DNA of 64,000 nt from Nocardiopsis sp. N85 (lineage in GTDB: Bacteria > Actinomycetota > Actinomycetes > Streptosporangiales > Streptosporangiaceae). The translations under genes were made by a program, and so were the position numbers. Under the pieces are notes generated by a model. The model saw only the letters and a list, made by a program, of their open reading frames with translations, had not been told where the DNA came from and ran no database searches. The DNA is taken from positions 62,001 through 126,000 of the forward strand of contig NZ_JARBUT010000004.1 in the NCBI RefSeq assembly GCF_028882275.1, given 5' to 3'. Below are positions 20,719-29,296 of this stretch, one piece after another (within the stretch, counting starts at the first letter, position 1; each line of letters opens with the position of its first letter).

Positions 20719-21192
20719 TCACGACCTGCGTTTGCGCCGGGCCACCGAGATCCTCTTGGGGGCGGCGGCGTTGGCGGCGCCGCGCACCACCACTTCCAGC
20801 AGTCCCTCGCCGTAGTCGGCCTCGATGTCGCTCTCGGCGATCCCGTCGGGCAGGCCGATCTCCCGCCGGAAGGCGCCCATGAACCGCTCCGACGAATAGT
20901 GGACGACGGTGCCCTCCTCGTCGCGGCGGCGTTCCCCGCTGATGGTGAGGACGCCGTGGCTCAGGCTCACGGACACGTCCTCCTCGTACACCCCCGGCAC
21001 CTCGCAGCGGATGATCAGGTCCGCGCCCCGGGCGAGGATGTCGGTGGGCGGGCTCCAGGCGTCCGCGTAACCGCGCTCGCGGTGCCCGGCGTGCCCCGTC
21101 TCGATCGACGCCATCGCGTCGGAGACGCGGTTCATCTCCGTGATCATGTCCATGACCCCGTGGAACGGGTTGGTGAACCTCTTCGGCGTCAT
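20719..21192 (-). CDS. Hsp20/alpha-crystallin small heat-shock protein
   Basis: An ATP-independent holdase. The 157-aa product has an alpha-crystallin domain (about 45-145: PPTDILARGADLIIRCEVPGVYEEDVSVSLSHGVLTISGERR in outline), with AFRREIGLPDGI typical of the bacterial class A/B set, and a basic tail KRISVARRKRRS. It lies 16 bp downstream of the BCCT transporter on the same strand and is therefore probably cotranscribed, which would couple osmolyte uptake with protein protection. Confidence 0.92.
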   Translation of the reverse strand: MTPKRFTNPFHGVMDMITEMNRVSDAMASIETGHAGHRERGYADAWSPPTDILARGADLIIRCEVPGVYEEDVSVSLSHGVLTISGERRRDEEGTVVHYSSERFMGAFRREIGLPDGIAESDIEADYGEGLLEVVVRGAANAAAPKRISVARRKRRS

Positions 21193-21208
21193 CGTGCGCT
21201 CTCCTTCC

Positions 21209-22816
21209 TCAGCGTTCGGGCGTACGGTGGGTCGGCCTCGGGGTGTACACGGTGGTCTCGGCCCGGTGCCTTCGGGGTTCGTCCTTCAACGCCTTGAGCA
21301 GCCCCCAGCACATGAACAGCAGGATCACCGCGAACGGCAGGCCGGTCACGACCGAGGCCGCTTGCAGGGCGGACAGGGCGTCCGCACCGCCCAGGACCAG
21401 GAGCACCAGGGTGACGGCGCCCTCGCTGACCGCCCAGAACGCGCGCTGGAACTTGAGCGGCCTGGTGTCGCCCCCGTTGGTGAGCGTGTCCACCACCAGG
21501 GATCCGGAGTCCGAGGACGTGACGAAGAAGACCGCCACCACGATGATCAGCAGCGTGGCGACGATCAGACCGAGGGTCTGTCCCAGGGGCAGGAGTTCGA
21601 TGAGCCGGAAGGCCCGGTCCTCCTCGGCGAGGGCGTTGAACCCGCCCCCCTCGAACAGGTCGAAGTACAGGCCCGATCCGCCGAACACCCCGAACCACAG
21701 CACCGAGACGATGACCGGGGCGAACAGCGCGCCGATCACGAACTCCCGGATGGTGCGCCCATAGGAGACGCGTGCCAGGAAGATGCCGACGAACGGAGCC
21801 CAGGAGATCCACCAGCCCCAGTAGAAGATGCTCCAGGCGGTGGTCCAGCTCGCGGCCTGCTCGTCCATCAAGGGGCTGGGGAAGGACAGGCTCCACGAGA
21901 CCAGGCCGGCCAGGTAGTCGCCGAGACCGGTGCTGGTGATGCTGATGATCCACAGCTTGGGGCCGAACAGGAAGATGATCGTCATGAGCGCGATCGCCAA
22001 CCACAGGTTGATCACCGACAGGCGGCGGATGCCCTTGTCGATCCCGGCCAGAACGCTGATCAGGGCGATCCCGGTGATGACGATGATGAGCACCGAGTGG
22101 ACCAGCGCGTTCGACTCGATACCGAAGAGGTACTCGATGCCGCCGCCGATCTGGAGCGTGCCCAGCCCGAGTGAGGTGGCCAGTCCGAAGATCGTGCCGA
22201 ACACGGCGACGATGTCCACGATGTTGCCCGGCCAGCCGAAGACCCGATCGCCCAGCAGCGGGTACAGCGCGGAGGCCGGGCGCAGCGGCAGCCCCTTGCG
22301 GAACGTGAAGTAGCCCAGGGAGACGCCCAGGGCGATGTAGATCGCCCAGGGATGGAAGCTCCAGTGGAAGAAGCTCAGTGCCATGGCCTGCTCCGCCGCC
22401 TCGACGACCGGTGCGCCGTCCTCGCCGGGGAGGTACTCCGAGGAACGCGGCCAGTGCAGGTGGTGGATGGGCTCGGAGACGCCCCAGAAGACCAGGCCGA
22501 TGCCCATGCCGGTGGTGAAGAGCATCGCGAACCAGGCGACGGTCCCGAACTCCGGTCGGGAGTCGTCCGGTCCGAGCCTGATGCTCCCGAACCGGCTGAA
22601 CATCAGGAACAGGGCCAGGCCCAGGAAGAACGTCGTGGAGAGCACGTACAGCCACCCCAGGTTCACCCCGATCCAGTCCCGGGCGGCCGTCGCGATGTTC
22701 AGGAGCGGATCGGTGAACACGATCCCCAGGATCACGAAGGCGAGGATGACGATCCCGGAGGTCGCGAAGACGGCGGGGTTGGTGTGTTCGCGAACGTAGG
22801 TGCGCAGGGTCGAGAT
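21209..22816 (-). CDS. BCCT family betaine/carnitine/choline transporter, apparent ATC start
   Basis: A Na+- or H+-coupled uptake system for compatible solutes with 12 membrane segments. The family signature in TM8 is clear (WSIFYWGWWISWAPFVG, then FLARVSYGRTIREF), as is the glycine-rich TM3 strip (GMGIGLVFWGVSEP). The first canonical start is GTG at 22735, inside TM1. In-frame family-like sequence (STLRTYVREHTNPAVFATSG) extends 27 codons further up to ATC at 22816-22814, five bases after AAAGGAG, giving 535 aa. No ATG, GTG or TTG lies between. The gene may therefore start at ATC, or carry a start-codon mutation. Followed by hsp20. Confidence 0.85.
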   Translation of the reverse strand: MSTLRTYVREHTNPAVFATSGIVILAFVILGIVFTDPLLNIATAARDWIGVNLGWLYVLSTTFFLGLALFLMFSRFGSIRLGPDDSRPEFGTVAWFAMLFTTGMGIGLVFWGVSEPIHHLHWPRSSEYLPGEDGAPVVEAAEQAMALSFFHWSFHPWAIYIALGVSLGYFTFRKGLPLRPASALYPLLGDRVFGWPGNIVDIVAVFGTIFGLATSLGLGTLQIGGGIEYLFGIESNALVHSVLIIVITGIALISVLAGIDKGIRRLSVINLWLAIALMTIIFLFGPKLWIISITSTGLGDYLAGLVSWSLSFPSPLMDEQAASWTTAWSIFYWGWWISWAPFVGIFLARVSYGRTIREFVIGALFAPVIVSVLWFGVFGGSGLYFDLFEGGGFNALAEEDRAFRLIELLPLGQTLGLIVATLLIIVVAVFFVTSSDSGSLVVDTLTNGGDTRPLKFQRAFWAVSEGAVTLVLLVLGGADALSALQAASVVTGLPFAVILLFMCWGLLKALKDEPRRHRAETTVYTPRPTHRTPER

Positions 22817-22828
22817 GACGACTCCTTT

Positions 22829-22846
22829 CCGACCTCGGAAGGTCGG
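22829..22846 (-). promoter_or_regulatory. Hairpin directly upstream of the BCCT Shine-Dalgarno site
   Basis: On the minus strand CCGACCT-TCCG-AGGTCGG forms a 7-bp stem with a TCCG tetraloop, followed at once by AAAGGAG. It could shield or present the ribosome-binding site of the atypical start. Function inferred from position only. Confidence 0.5.
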
Positions 22847-22999
22847 GGGCTCCTTACCGGGTGATGTGTCGGCCGGGCGCGGGGGCCGCGGCCATGGACG
22901 TGTCCCCGGAATCGTAGGAGCGCGCCCGGTCCCGGTGGGGGAACCGGTCAGGTGCGGAGTGTCTGCGACGGATCGCCCCGATCGGGCGGAGAACGCGGA

Positions 23000-23488
23000 T
23001 CAGGGGCGCTCGGTGAGCCCGTCCAGGGTGCGGCCCACCCGGCTCAGCCAGTCGACGATCACGGCCAGTTCCTGGGGGGAGTAGCCGTCGTGCAGCTCGG
23101 TCATCGCCTGGCGCATCCCGGGGGCGAGCGCGGCGTTCATGTGCCCGGCGCCCTCGGTGAGGCGGACGGCGATCTTGCGCCGGTCCTCCGGGTGGCGGGT
23201 GCGCTCGACGAGCCCGTGGGCCTCCATGCGGTCGATCACGCCGGTGACCGATCCGGTGGAAAGACACAGACTCGTGGCGATCTCTCCGGGTGTCATCGTG
23301 CCCGCGACGCGCAACAACGTGTAGCACTGGAAGTCGGTGGGGTTCATCCCGGAGCGGTCGGCCATGCGGTGCAGGAGCTTGATGAGACGGACGGCGAGCA
23401 TCTGCCCGTCGGTCTGTAGCGATTCGTAGAAACCGAACCTGGCCGCGTTGTCGGGTTCGGTGGGGGAGGCGGTCGACACGGTGTCCAT
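23000..23488 (-). CDS. MarR family transcriptional regulator
   Basis: A 162-aa winged-helix regulator, divergent from the crtE operon. The domain runs from about 30 to 150: MNPTDFQCYTLLRVAGTMTPGEIATSLCLSTGSVTGVIDRM holds the recognition helix, and RTRHPEDRRKIAVRLT is the classic MarR wing with its DRR motif. It starts ATG at 23488, 149 bp from the presumed crtE start, so control of crtEIB is the simplest guess. The effector is unknown. Confidence 0.9.
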   Translation of the reverse strand: MDTVSTASPTEPDNAARFGFYESLQTDGQMLAVRLIKLLHRMADRSGMNPTDFQCYTLLRVAGTMTPGEIATSLCLSTGSVTGVIDRMEAHGLVERTRHPEDRRKIAVRLTEGAGHMNAALAPGMRQAMTELHDGYSPQELAVIVDWLSRVGRTLDGLTERP

Positions 23489-23637
23489 TGTTCCTCTCTC
23501 CCCGGCTTTCGGCCTTCGATCATCCCGAGTCTACGACGGGTCGGACACTTCATCTCGCCCGTACGGATTGGAACGGAAAGTCCGGGGAAATAGTTCGCTT
23601 GCCGAGATTCATGGTTTTCGAGATTATTTATCGTGAC
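23489..23637. promoter_or_regulatory. Divergent marR / crtE promoter region
   Basis: A 149-bp gap, clearly richer in A/T near crtE (23590-23637, with TTATTTAT just before the start) than the rest of the window. It must hold both promoters and probably the MarR operator. No perfect palindrome was found. crtE at 23638 has no Shine-Dalgarno site, so leaderless or near-leaderless translation is possible. Confidence 0.45.
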
Positions 23638-24768
23638 ATGACCCGTCCAGGGGAGGCAGACATCGAACCCGTTCTGAGCGAGCCGGGCCCGCTCCGTATC
23701 CATCACGTCCACGGTGACCCGCGGGCGGCGCTCGACCAGGTGCTGCGCGACCACCTCCACCACCGGCTCCGCCAGGCGGAGACGACCGATCCGGAGTTCG
23801 CCGCCGGGACCGCCGCCGAGACCGTCGGGTTCACCCTGCGGGGCGGCAAACGCCTGCGGTCCACACTGGCCTGGTGGGGCTGGCGGGCCGGTGGGGGCCC
23901 CGTGTCCGGGCCCGTCGCCCAGCACGCGCTGACCGCCTGCGCCTCTCTGGAACTGCTCCAGACCTGCGCCCTGGTTCACGACGACGTCATGGACGGCTCC
24001 GGGACGCGGCGGGGCGTGCCCTGCGTCCACCGCGTCCACGAGGGCGAGCACCGCGAGAACGGCTGGTCCGGGGAGGCCCGGCGTTACGGCGAGTCCCTCG
24101 CCGTCCTGGTCGGCGACCTCGCCCTGGCCTGGGCCGATGACATGCTCGCCGGTGCCCTGCCCGGCGTGCTCCGCCCGGAGGCGGGACGCACGGTCTGGCG
24201 GGAGATGCGCACCGAGATGATCGCCGGCCAGTTCCTCGACGTACACGGTCAGGCGACCAGGTCCCGCTCGGAGTCCCTGGCCCTGCGCATCGACCTGCTC
24301 AAGACCGCGTCCTACACCGTGGAGCGTCCGCTCCACCTGGGAGCGGCGATGGCCGGGGCGCCCCCGGCCGTCGCCGAGGCCCTGCGCTCCTACGGCCGGG
24401 ACGTCGGCGTCGCCTTCCAGTTCGCCGACGACCTCGCGGGTGCCTACGGCGACACCGCGACCACCGGCAAACCCGTCGGGGACGACCTGCGCGAGGGCAA
24501 GACCACGCTGTTGCTGGCGCTCGGCACCCGCCTGGCGCTCGAACGGGGCGACACCGAGGCCCTGGAACTCCTGGAACGGGTCGGCGCGGGGGCCGCCCCC
24601 TCGGAGGCGGCCGCCGCCCTGGAGAGGCTGGGGGCCAGGGAGCGGGTCGGGGAGCACTGCCGGGGCCTGGCCGCCCGCGGGGTCTCCCACCTGGACGGGG
24701 TCGAACTCCCCGACCCGGTGCGGACCTTCCTCACCGGCCTGGCCGAGCGCATCGGGGAGGAGGCGTGA
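23638..24768 (+). CDS. crtE: Geranylgeranyl diphosphate synthase (polyprenyl synthetase)
   Basis: Condenses IPP with allylic diphosphates to make the C20 precursor of carotenoids. The 376-aa product has the first aspartate-rich motif as HDDVMDG near residue 114 (DDxxD) and the second as FADDLAG near 261, with GGKRLRSTLAWW upstream. ATG at 23638 is used; ATG at 23611 is an in-frame alternative, and neither has a ribosome-binding site. First gene of crtE-crtI-crtB-Rieske; its stop overlaps the crtI start (GTGA). Confidence 0.9.
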   Translation: MTRPGEADIEPVLSEPGPLRIHHVHGDPRAALDQVLRDHLHHRLRQAETTDPEFAAGTAAETVGFTLRGGKRLRSTLAWWGWRAGGGPVSGPVAQHALTACASLELLQTCALVHDDVMDGSGTRRGVPCVHRVHEGEHRENGWSGEARRYGESLAVLVGDLALAWADDMLAGALPGVLRPEAGRTVWREMRTEMIAGQFLDVHGQATRSRSESLALRIDLLKTASYTVERPLHLGAAMAGAPPAVAEALRSYGRDVGVAFQFADDLAGAYGDTATTGKPVGDDLREGKTTLLLALGTRLALERGDTEALELLERVGAGAAPSEAAAALERLGARERVGEHCRGLAARGVSHLDGVELPDPVRTFLTGLAERIGEEA

Positions 24769-26255
24769 CCGCTCCCACCGCACCCGGCCGCGGCCGGGTC
24801 GTCGTCATCGGGGCCGGGCTGTCCGGCCTGGCCTGCGCCCTGCACCTCCTGGGAGCCGGCCGGGACGTCACGATCCTGGAGCGCGACCCCCACCCGGGCG
24901 GCCGGGCGGGCCGCCTCGACCTGGGCGGTTTCCGTTTCGACACCGGCCCCACCGTCCTGACCATGCCCGAACTCCTGGAGGAGGCCCTGGCCGCGGTCGG
25001 CGAGACCGTCGCCGACCGCCTCGACCTGGTCCCCCTCCGACCCGCCTACCGGGCCGCCTTCGCCGACGGGTCCACCATCGACGTCCACACCGACGCCGAC
25101 GCCATGGCCGCCGAGGTGGCCCGGACCGCCGGTGAACGCGAGGCCGACGGGTACCTGCGGCTCCGCGACTGGCTGACCAGGCTCTACCGGGCCGAGATGG
25201 GCACCTTCATCGACGCCCAGTTCGACTCCCTGCTGGACCTGGCCCGGCCGGACCTGCTGAGGCTGGCCGCGCTGGGCGGGTTCGGGCGGCTCTCCACCGC
25301 GGTGGGACGCCACGTGCGCGACGAGCGCCTACGGCGGATCTTCTCCTTCCAGGCCCTGTACGCCGGGGTGGCGCCCCGACGGGCCCTGGCCGCCTACGCC
25401 GTCATCGCCTACATGGACACCATCGCGGGCGTGTACTTCCCCCGGGGAGGCATGCGCGCGCTGGGCGACGCCCTCGCGGGCGCGGCCGCCAAGGCGGGCG
25501 CCGTGCTCCGCTACGGCGACGCCGTCACCGACCTGGAGCGCCGGGGCGACCGGGTCACCGCCGCCGTCACGGCCTCCGGGGAGCGCTTCCCCTGCGACCA
25601 GGTGGTGGTCACCGCGGACCTGCCCGCGGCGTACCGGCTGCTCGGCGTCGCACCCCGCAGAAGGGTCCCGCTCCGCTTCTCCCCGTCCGCGGTGGTCCTG
25701 CACCTGGGAGTGGACCGGAACTGGGAGCGACTCCATCACCACACGATCTCCTTCGGCGCCGCCTGGGACCGGACCTTCGACGAGATCATCCGGCGGGGCC
25801 GCGTGATGAGCGATCCGTCCCTGCTCGTCACCCGACCCACCCACACCGATCCCACGCTCGCCCCCGAGGGACACCAGTCCCTGTACGTCCTGGCGCCCGC
25901 GCCCAACCTGGCCGCGGGCCCCATCGACTGGGACACCGAGGGACCGCGCTACCGCGACCGCCTGGTCGCCACCCTGGAGGAGCGCGGCCTCACCGGGCTG
26001 GACGCCTCCGTCCGCGCCGAGCACCTGGTGACCCCGGCGGACTGGGCCCGGCAGGGACTGGCCCGCGGCACCCCGTTCTCCCTCGCGCACACCTTCTCCC
26101 AGACCGGGCCCTTCCGGCCGCGCAACACCGTTCCCGGTCTCGCCAACGTCGCCCTGGCCGGGTGCGGCACCACGCCCGGGGTCGGCCTTCCGACCGTGCT
26201 GATCTCGGGAAAGCTCGCCGCCGCCCGCGTGGTGGCCCGAACGGGGGGAAGATGA
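24765..26255 (+). CDS. crtI: Phytoene desaturase
   Basis: A FAD-dependent desaturase that converts phytoene to lycopene in four steps. The 496-aa product begins with the dinucleotide-binding motif VVVIGAGLSGLACALHLLGAG (about 12-31) and PGGRAGR. The mid part FRFDTGPTVLTMPELLEE is typical of CrtI, as is the C-terminal LANVALAGCGTTPGVGLPTVLISG, which closes the FAD site. The GTG start overlaps the crtE stop and ATGA overlaps the crtB start, so the three genes are translationally coupled. Confidence 0.93.
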   Translation: MTAPTAPGRGRVVVIGAGLSGLACALHLLGAGRDVTILERDPHPGGRAGRLDLGGFRFDTGPTVLTMPELLEEALAAVGETVADRLDLVPLRPAYRAAFADGSTIDVHTDADAMAAEVARTAGEREADGYLRLRDWLTRLYRAEMGTFIDAQFDSLLDLARPDLLRLAALGGFGRLSTAVGRHVRDERLRRIFSFQALYAGVAPRRALAAYAVIAYMDTIAGVYFPRGGMRALGDALAGAAAKAGAVLRYGDAVTDLERRGDRVTAAVTASGERFPCDQVVVTADLPAAYRLLGVAPRRRVPLRFSPSAVVLHLGVDRNWERLHHHTISFGAAWDRTFDEIIRRGRVMSDPSLLVTRPTHTDPTLAPEGHQSLYVLAPAPNLAAGPIDWDTEGPRYRDRLVATLEERGLTGLDASVRAEHLVTPADWARQGLARGTPFSLAHTFSQTGPFRPRNTVPGLANVALAGCGTTPGVGLPTVLISGKLAAARVVARTGGR

Positions 26256-27214
26256 GCACGGCCACCTTCGAACTCGACGCGGCCGGGATCACCCCGGAGC
26301 CGCTGCGTCGGGCCTACCTGCACTGCCGGGAGCTGCACGCGCACCACGGGCGCACCTACTTCACCGCCACCCGGGTCCTGCCGCCGGATCGGCGGCCCGG
26401 GGTGCACGCCCTGTACGGGTTCGCCCGCTGGGTCGACGACATCGTGGACGATCCCGGGCCCGGGGTCACCCCGGCCGACCAAGCCGCCCGACTGGACGAG
26501 GTCGACGCAGACCTGGCACCGGCGCTCGACGGCGGGGAGCCCGGCGAGCCGGTGCTGCGCGCCCTGGCGCACACCGTCGAACGCTACGGCCTGCCCGCCG
26601 CCTACTTCACCGCCTTCATGCGCTCCATGCGCATGGACCTGACCGTCGCCGACTACCGCGACCTCGACCACCTGCGGGAGTACATGTACGGGTCGGCGGC
26701 CGTCATCGGCCTCCAGGTGCTCCCCGTGCTGGGCACGGTGGTCCCGCGCGAGGAGGCCGAACCGCCGGCGGCCGCCCTGGGCGAGGCGTTCCAGCTCACC
26801 AACTTCCTCCGCGACACCGCCGAGGACCTGGCCCGGGGCCGGGTGTACCTGCCCGCCGACGTGCTGGCCGACCACGGGGTGGACCGTGAGCTGCTGACGC
26901 ACTGCGCCCGCACCCGCCGTCCCGACCCGCGCGCCCGTCGGGCGGTCGCCGCCCTGGTCGAGGTCAACCAGGACTTCTACCGGGCGGCCGAACCCGGCAT
27001 CGCGATGCTCGACCCCGTGGCACGCCCGTGTGTCGCGACCGCGCTCCGGCTCTACCGCGCCATTCTGGACGAGATCACCGCCGCCGACCACGACGTGTGG
27101 AGCACCCGCCACCGCGTCTCCGACGCCCGCAAGTTCGCCGCGGCGGTGCCCGCCCTCGCCCGTTCCCTGCTGGCCCGATCGGTCCCACGCCCCCGCCCGG
27201 TACTCGAAAGGTAG
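26252..27214 (+). CDS. crtB: Phytoene synthase
   Basis: Joins two GGPP molecules head to head to form phytoene. ATG at 26252 follows GGGGGGAAG and overlaps the crtI stop. The 320-aa product has the substrate/Mg motif FARWVDDIVDDPG near residues 57-69, the second motif QLTNFLRDTAEDLARGRVYLP near 186-206, and YMYGSAAVIGL. The stop is 7 bp before the Rieske gene. Confidence 0.93.
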   Translation: MSTATFELDAAGITPEPLRRAYLHCRELHAHHGRTYFTATRVLPPDRRPGVHALYGFARWVDDIVDDPGPGVTPADQAARLDEVDADLAPALDGGEPGEPVLRALAHTVERYGLPAAYFTAFMRSMRMDLTVADYRDLDHLREYMYGSAAVIGLQVLPVLGTVVPREEAEPPAAALGEAFQLTNFLRDTAEDLARGRVYLPADVLADHGVDRELLTHCARTRRPDPRARRAVAALVEVNQDFYRAAEPGIAMLDPVARPCVATALRLYRAILDEITAADHDVWSTRHRVSDARKFAAAVPALARSLLARSVPRPRPVLER

Positions 27215-27221
27215 GCCTCGC

Positions 27222-28229
27222 GTGACCCTCCCCGACCCGACCCCCCGCCGCCTTCCCCTGCGGCGCATGCCCGACACCGCCTGGAACACCCAGGACCCCA
27301 CCTGGCGGGAGGGGTCGCCCGGCATCATCGCGGCCGCGCTCAAGCGGGCGATGGCTCGGCCCTCCGGCAACTGGTACGTGCTGGCGGCCTCCTCCGAGGT
27401 CCGCGCCGACCGGCCCTTCGGCCGGCTGGTGGGAGGTGTCGAACTGGTCGCCTGGCGCACCCCCGACGGAACCGCGCACGCCGCTCCGGGAGCCTGCCCG
27501 CACCTGGGCGCGCCCCTGTGCCGGGGGGCGGTCGACGACGGCCGCCTGGTGTGCCGCTGGCACGGGCTGTCCCTGGGCGCGGAGGGCTTCCCCGGTTGGA
27601 GCCCGTACCCGGTCCACGACGACGGGGTCCTGGTGTGGGTGCGCCTGGACCACGTCGGCGGCGAGGAGCCGCTGGAGACCCCGGTCGTCTCCGAGCGGCC
27701 GTCCCTGGAGGGGACGATCGTCGCCGTGGAGAGCCTCGCCGGCCGTTGCGAGCCCGAGGACGTGATCGCCAACCGCCTCGATCCCTGGCACGGCTCGTGG
27801 TTCCACCCGTACAGCTTCGTCGGGCTCCGGGTCACGGAGGTGCCCGAGGGCCCCGACCCCGACCCGGACCGGATGGTGGTCGAGGTGGGCTTCCGGGTGG
27901 CGGGCCGGTGGGGCGTCCCGGTGCGCGCCGAGTTCCGCTGCCCCGGGCCCCGCACCGTGGTCATGCGCATCATCGAGGGGGAGGGGCTGGGCAGCGTGGT
28001 GGAGACGCACGCGACCCCGCTGGGTGTGGACGAACGCGGTGTGCCCCGCACGGCGGTCATCGAGGCGACCGTCGCCTCCTCCGAACGCACGGGGTTCTCC
28101 ATCGCCCGACGCCTGGCCGTCGCGGTCCGCCCCGTGATGCGGGCCACCGCCCGCCGGCTGTGGCGCGACGACCTCGCCTACGCCGAACGCCGCTACCTGC
28201 TCCGCTCCACCGGCCGCTTCCCGGGCTGA
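27222..28229 (+). CDS. Rieske 2Fe-2S protein of the carotenoid cluster (DUF5914-like)
   Basis: A 335-aa protein with an N-terminal Rieske domain: CPHLGAPLC with Cys92 and His94, then CRWHG with Cys111 and His114, the complete 2Fe-2S ligand set. The remaining 200 residues do not look like a classic oxygenase catalytic domain; WHGSWFHPYSF and VVMRIIEGEG are notable. It resembles the Rieske/DUF5914 proteins seen in actinobacterial carotenoid clusters, recalled and not checked. GTG at 27222 follows AAAGGTAGG. It takes the place of crtV of the Streptomyces crtEIBV operon. A role in carotenoid end-group or acyl modification is inference. Confidence 0.8.
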   Translation: MTLPDPTPRRLPLRRMPDTAWNTQDPTWREGSPGIIAAALKRAMARPSGNWYVLAASSEVRADRPFGRLVGGVELVAWRTPDGTAHAAPGACPHLGAPLCRGAVDDGRLVCRWHGLSLGAEGFPGWSPYPVHDDGVLVWVRLDHVGGEEPLETPVVSERPSLEGTIVAVESLAGRCEPEDVIANRLDPWHGSWFHPYSFVGLRVTEVPEGPDPDPDRMVVEVGFRVAGRWGVPVRAEFRCPGPRTVVMRIIEGEGLGSVVETHATPLGVDERGVPRTAVIEATVASSERTGFSIARRLAVAVRPVMRATARRLWRDDLAYAERRYLLRSTGRFPG

Positions 28230-28238
28230 CCGGACATG

Positions 28239-28785
28239 TCAGTGCAGATGCCGTCGTACTTCAGCGGCGAAGCCCGGCACCCCGTCTCTTTCGAGGCGGC
28301 TGAGCACGCCGAGGACCGTGGTCGGTTCTCTTCGGTAGGGGTCGGCCTGTCTCTCCGGAACTCCGAGGGTCGCTCCTGGATGAAGGTCGAGCTGGTCGAG
28401 CAGGAAGTCGTCCGGGTGCACGGCGGACAGATCGTATGGTGCAAGCGCGCTGCCCGGGAAATGCTTGGTGTTGCGGGTGACGATGACCTCCGCACTGCCT
28501 CGCACGGCTGCGGCCAGGACGTGTCGGTCCTTTTCGTCGTTGGTCATGCTTTCGACCAGCGGCTCATAGCCGTCCACGGTCGCGTCAGGGAACGCCTGCC
28601 GCATCTGGGCGATCCGATGGTCGATCGGGATCCCCCGTTTCTTCACGTTGCGGCGAAGTTCGTCGAGGATCTCATCCGACCACAAAGGGATGGGTCTCAG
28701 CAGAGGCCAAGCGAAGCAGGGTGTCGCATAGGTAGGGCGGGTACAGGACACAGGTGTCCGGCAAGGCGGGAAAAGCCACGGTCAT
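28239..28785 (-). pseudogene. PIN-domain toxin (VapC-like), frameshifted
   Basis: An ATG at 28785-28783 overlaps the antitoxin stop (ATGA) and begins MTVAFPALPDTCVLYPPYL, with the PIN aspartate at residue 10. That frame stops at TGA 28674-28672. The rest of the PIN protein (LWSDEILDELRRNVKKRG, KDRHVLAAAV, VTRNTKHFPGS) continues in the next frame down to 28239. Restoring the frame needs one base removed near CCCTTT, or two bases added shortly upstream. The toxin is thus split, inactive, or read by +1 frameshifting. The family is an RNase toxin with four acidic residues. Confidence 0.8.
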
Positions 28786-29261
28786 CCGTTCTCACCGGGG
28801 TCATCTGTCGAAAGGGGAACGTCATACAGACCGGACTCCTCGCCTTCGGCCGCCATGGTGTCCAGGACGGCCCCTCGCTCCTTGCGTGAACGCTCCTTGT
28901 ATCCGAGCAGGTCGTTGAGCATGACCCGTCGGTGTCTTCCCCTCATGCTGTAGGGGATCTTGTCTTCCGTAAGTAGTCTGACCAGGGTGGGGCGGGAGAT
29001 GCCGAGGAGGTCTGCGGCCTCCTGGGTGGTCAGCATCGTGTTGTGCGGGGCGATGGAGATGGCCAATCCCTGGGAGAGCGCCTCGACGACATCGCGAAGG
29101 ACGGAGTGGAGTTCTTCGGGAAGCGCGATCTCGGACCCATCCGGGCCGACCAGCCGTGCCCGGGCACCGTGCGTCGTGGCGGTCAGGTCGCGGGCGAGCC
29201 TGGTCAGCTCGGAGCGGTCGTCGGGCGGAAGAACGGTGCGCTCGTGCAGAGTGGTGGTCAT
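28782..29261 (-). CDS. HTH (excisionase-type) antitoxin of the PIN pair
   Basis: A 159-aa protein with an N-terminal region of unknown fold and a MerR/excisionase-like helix-turn-helix near residues 76-120 (LTTQEAADLLGISRPTLVRLLTEDKIPYS). The basic segment SMRGRHRRVMLNDLLGYKERSR follows. Proteins of this layout precede PIN toxins in actinobacteria and act as DNA-binding antitoxins. The stop overlaps the toxin ATG. Its own promoter appears at 29262-29296. Codon use is less GC-biased than in the flanking crt genes, which suggests acquisition. Confidence 0.85.
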   Translation of the reverse strand: MTTTLHERTVLPPDDRSELTRLARDLTATTHGARARLVGPDGSEIALPEELHSVLRDVVEALSQGLAISIAPHNTMLTTQEAADLLGISRPTLVRLLTEDKIPYSMRGRHRRVMLNDLLGYKERSRKERGAVLDTMAAEGEESGLYDVPLSTDDPGENG

Positions 29262-29296
29262 CTCCCGAACCTACTCTATTCGAAAAAAACGAAACC
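29262..29296 (-). promoter_or_regulatory. Toxin-antitoxin promoter and possible operator
   Basis: Read leftward, TTTCGT and TAGAGT are spaced like -35 and -10 boxes ahead of GGGAGATG. TTCG and CGAA flank a run of seven A residues (29279-29293). This A-rich patch, rare in this genome, lies between the crtU stop and the antitoxin start and may bind the antitoxin. Confidence 0.45.

Noticed and set aside
26162..26251. Longer crtB start inside crtI
   Set aside because: The extra 30 residues are Arg/Gly-rich shadow of crtI; the ATG at 26252 has a good ribosome-binding site and the ATGA overlap.
28236..28889. A rightward 217-codon frame across the toxin-antitoxin pair
   Set aside because: Opposite strand shows a recognisable PIN domain and helix-turn-helix with ATGA coupling; the rightward frame shows none.
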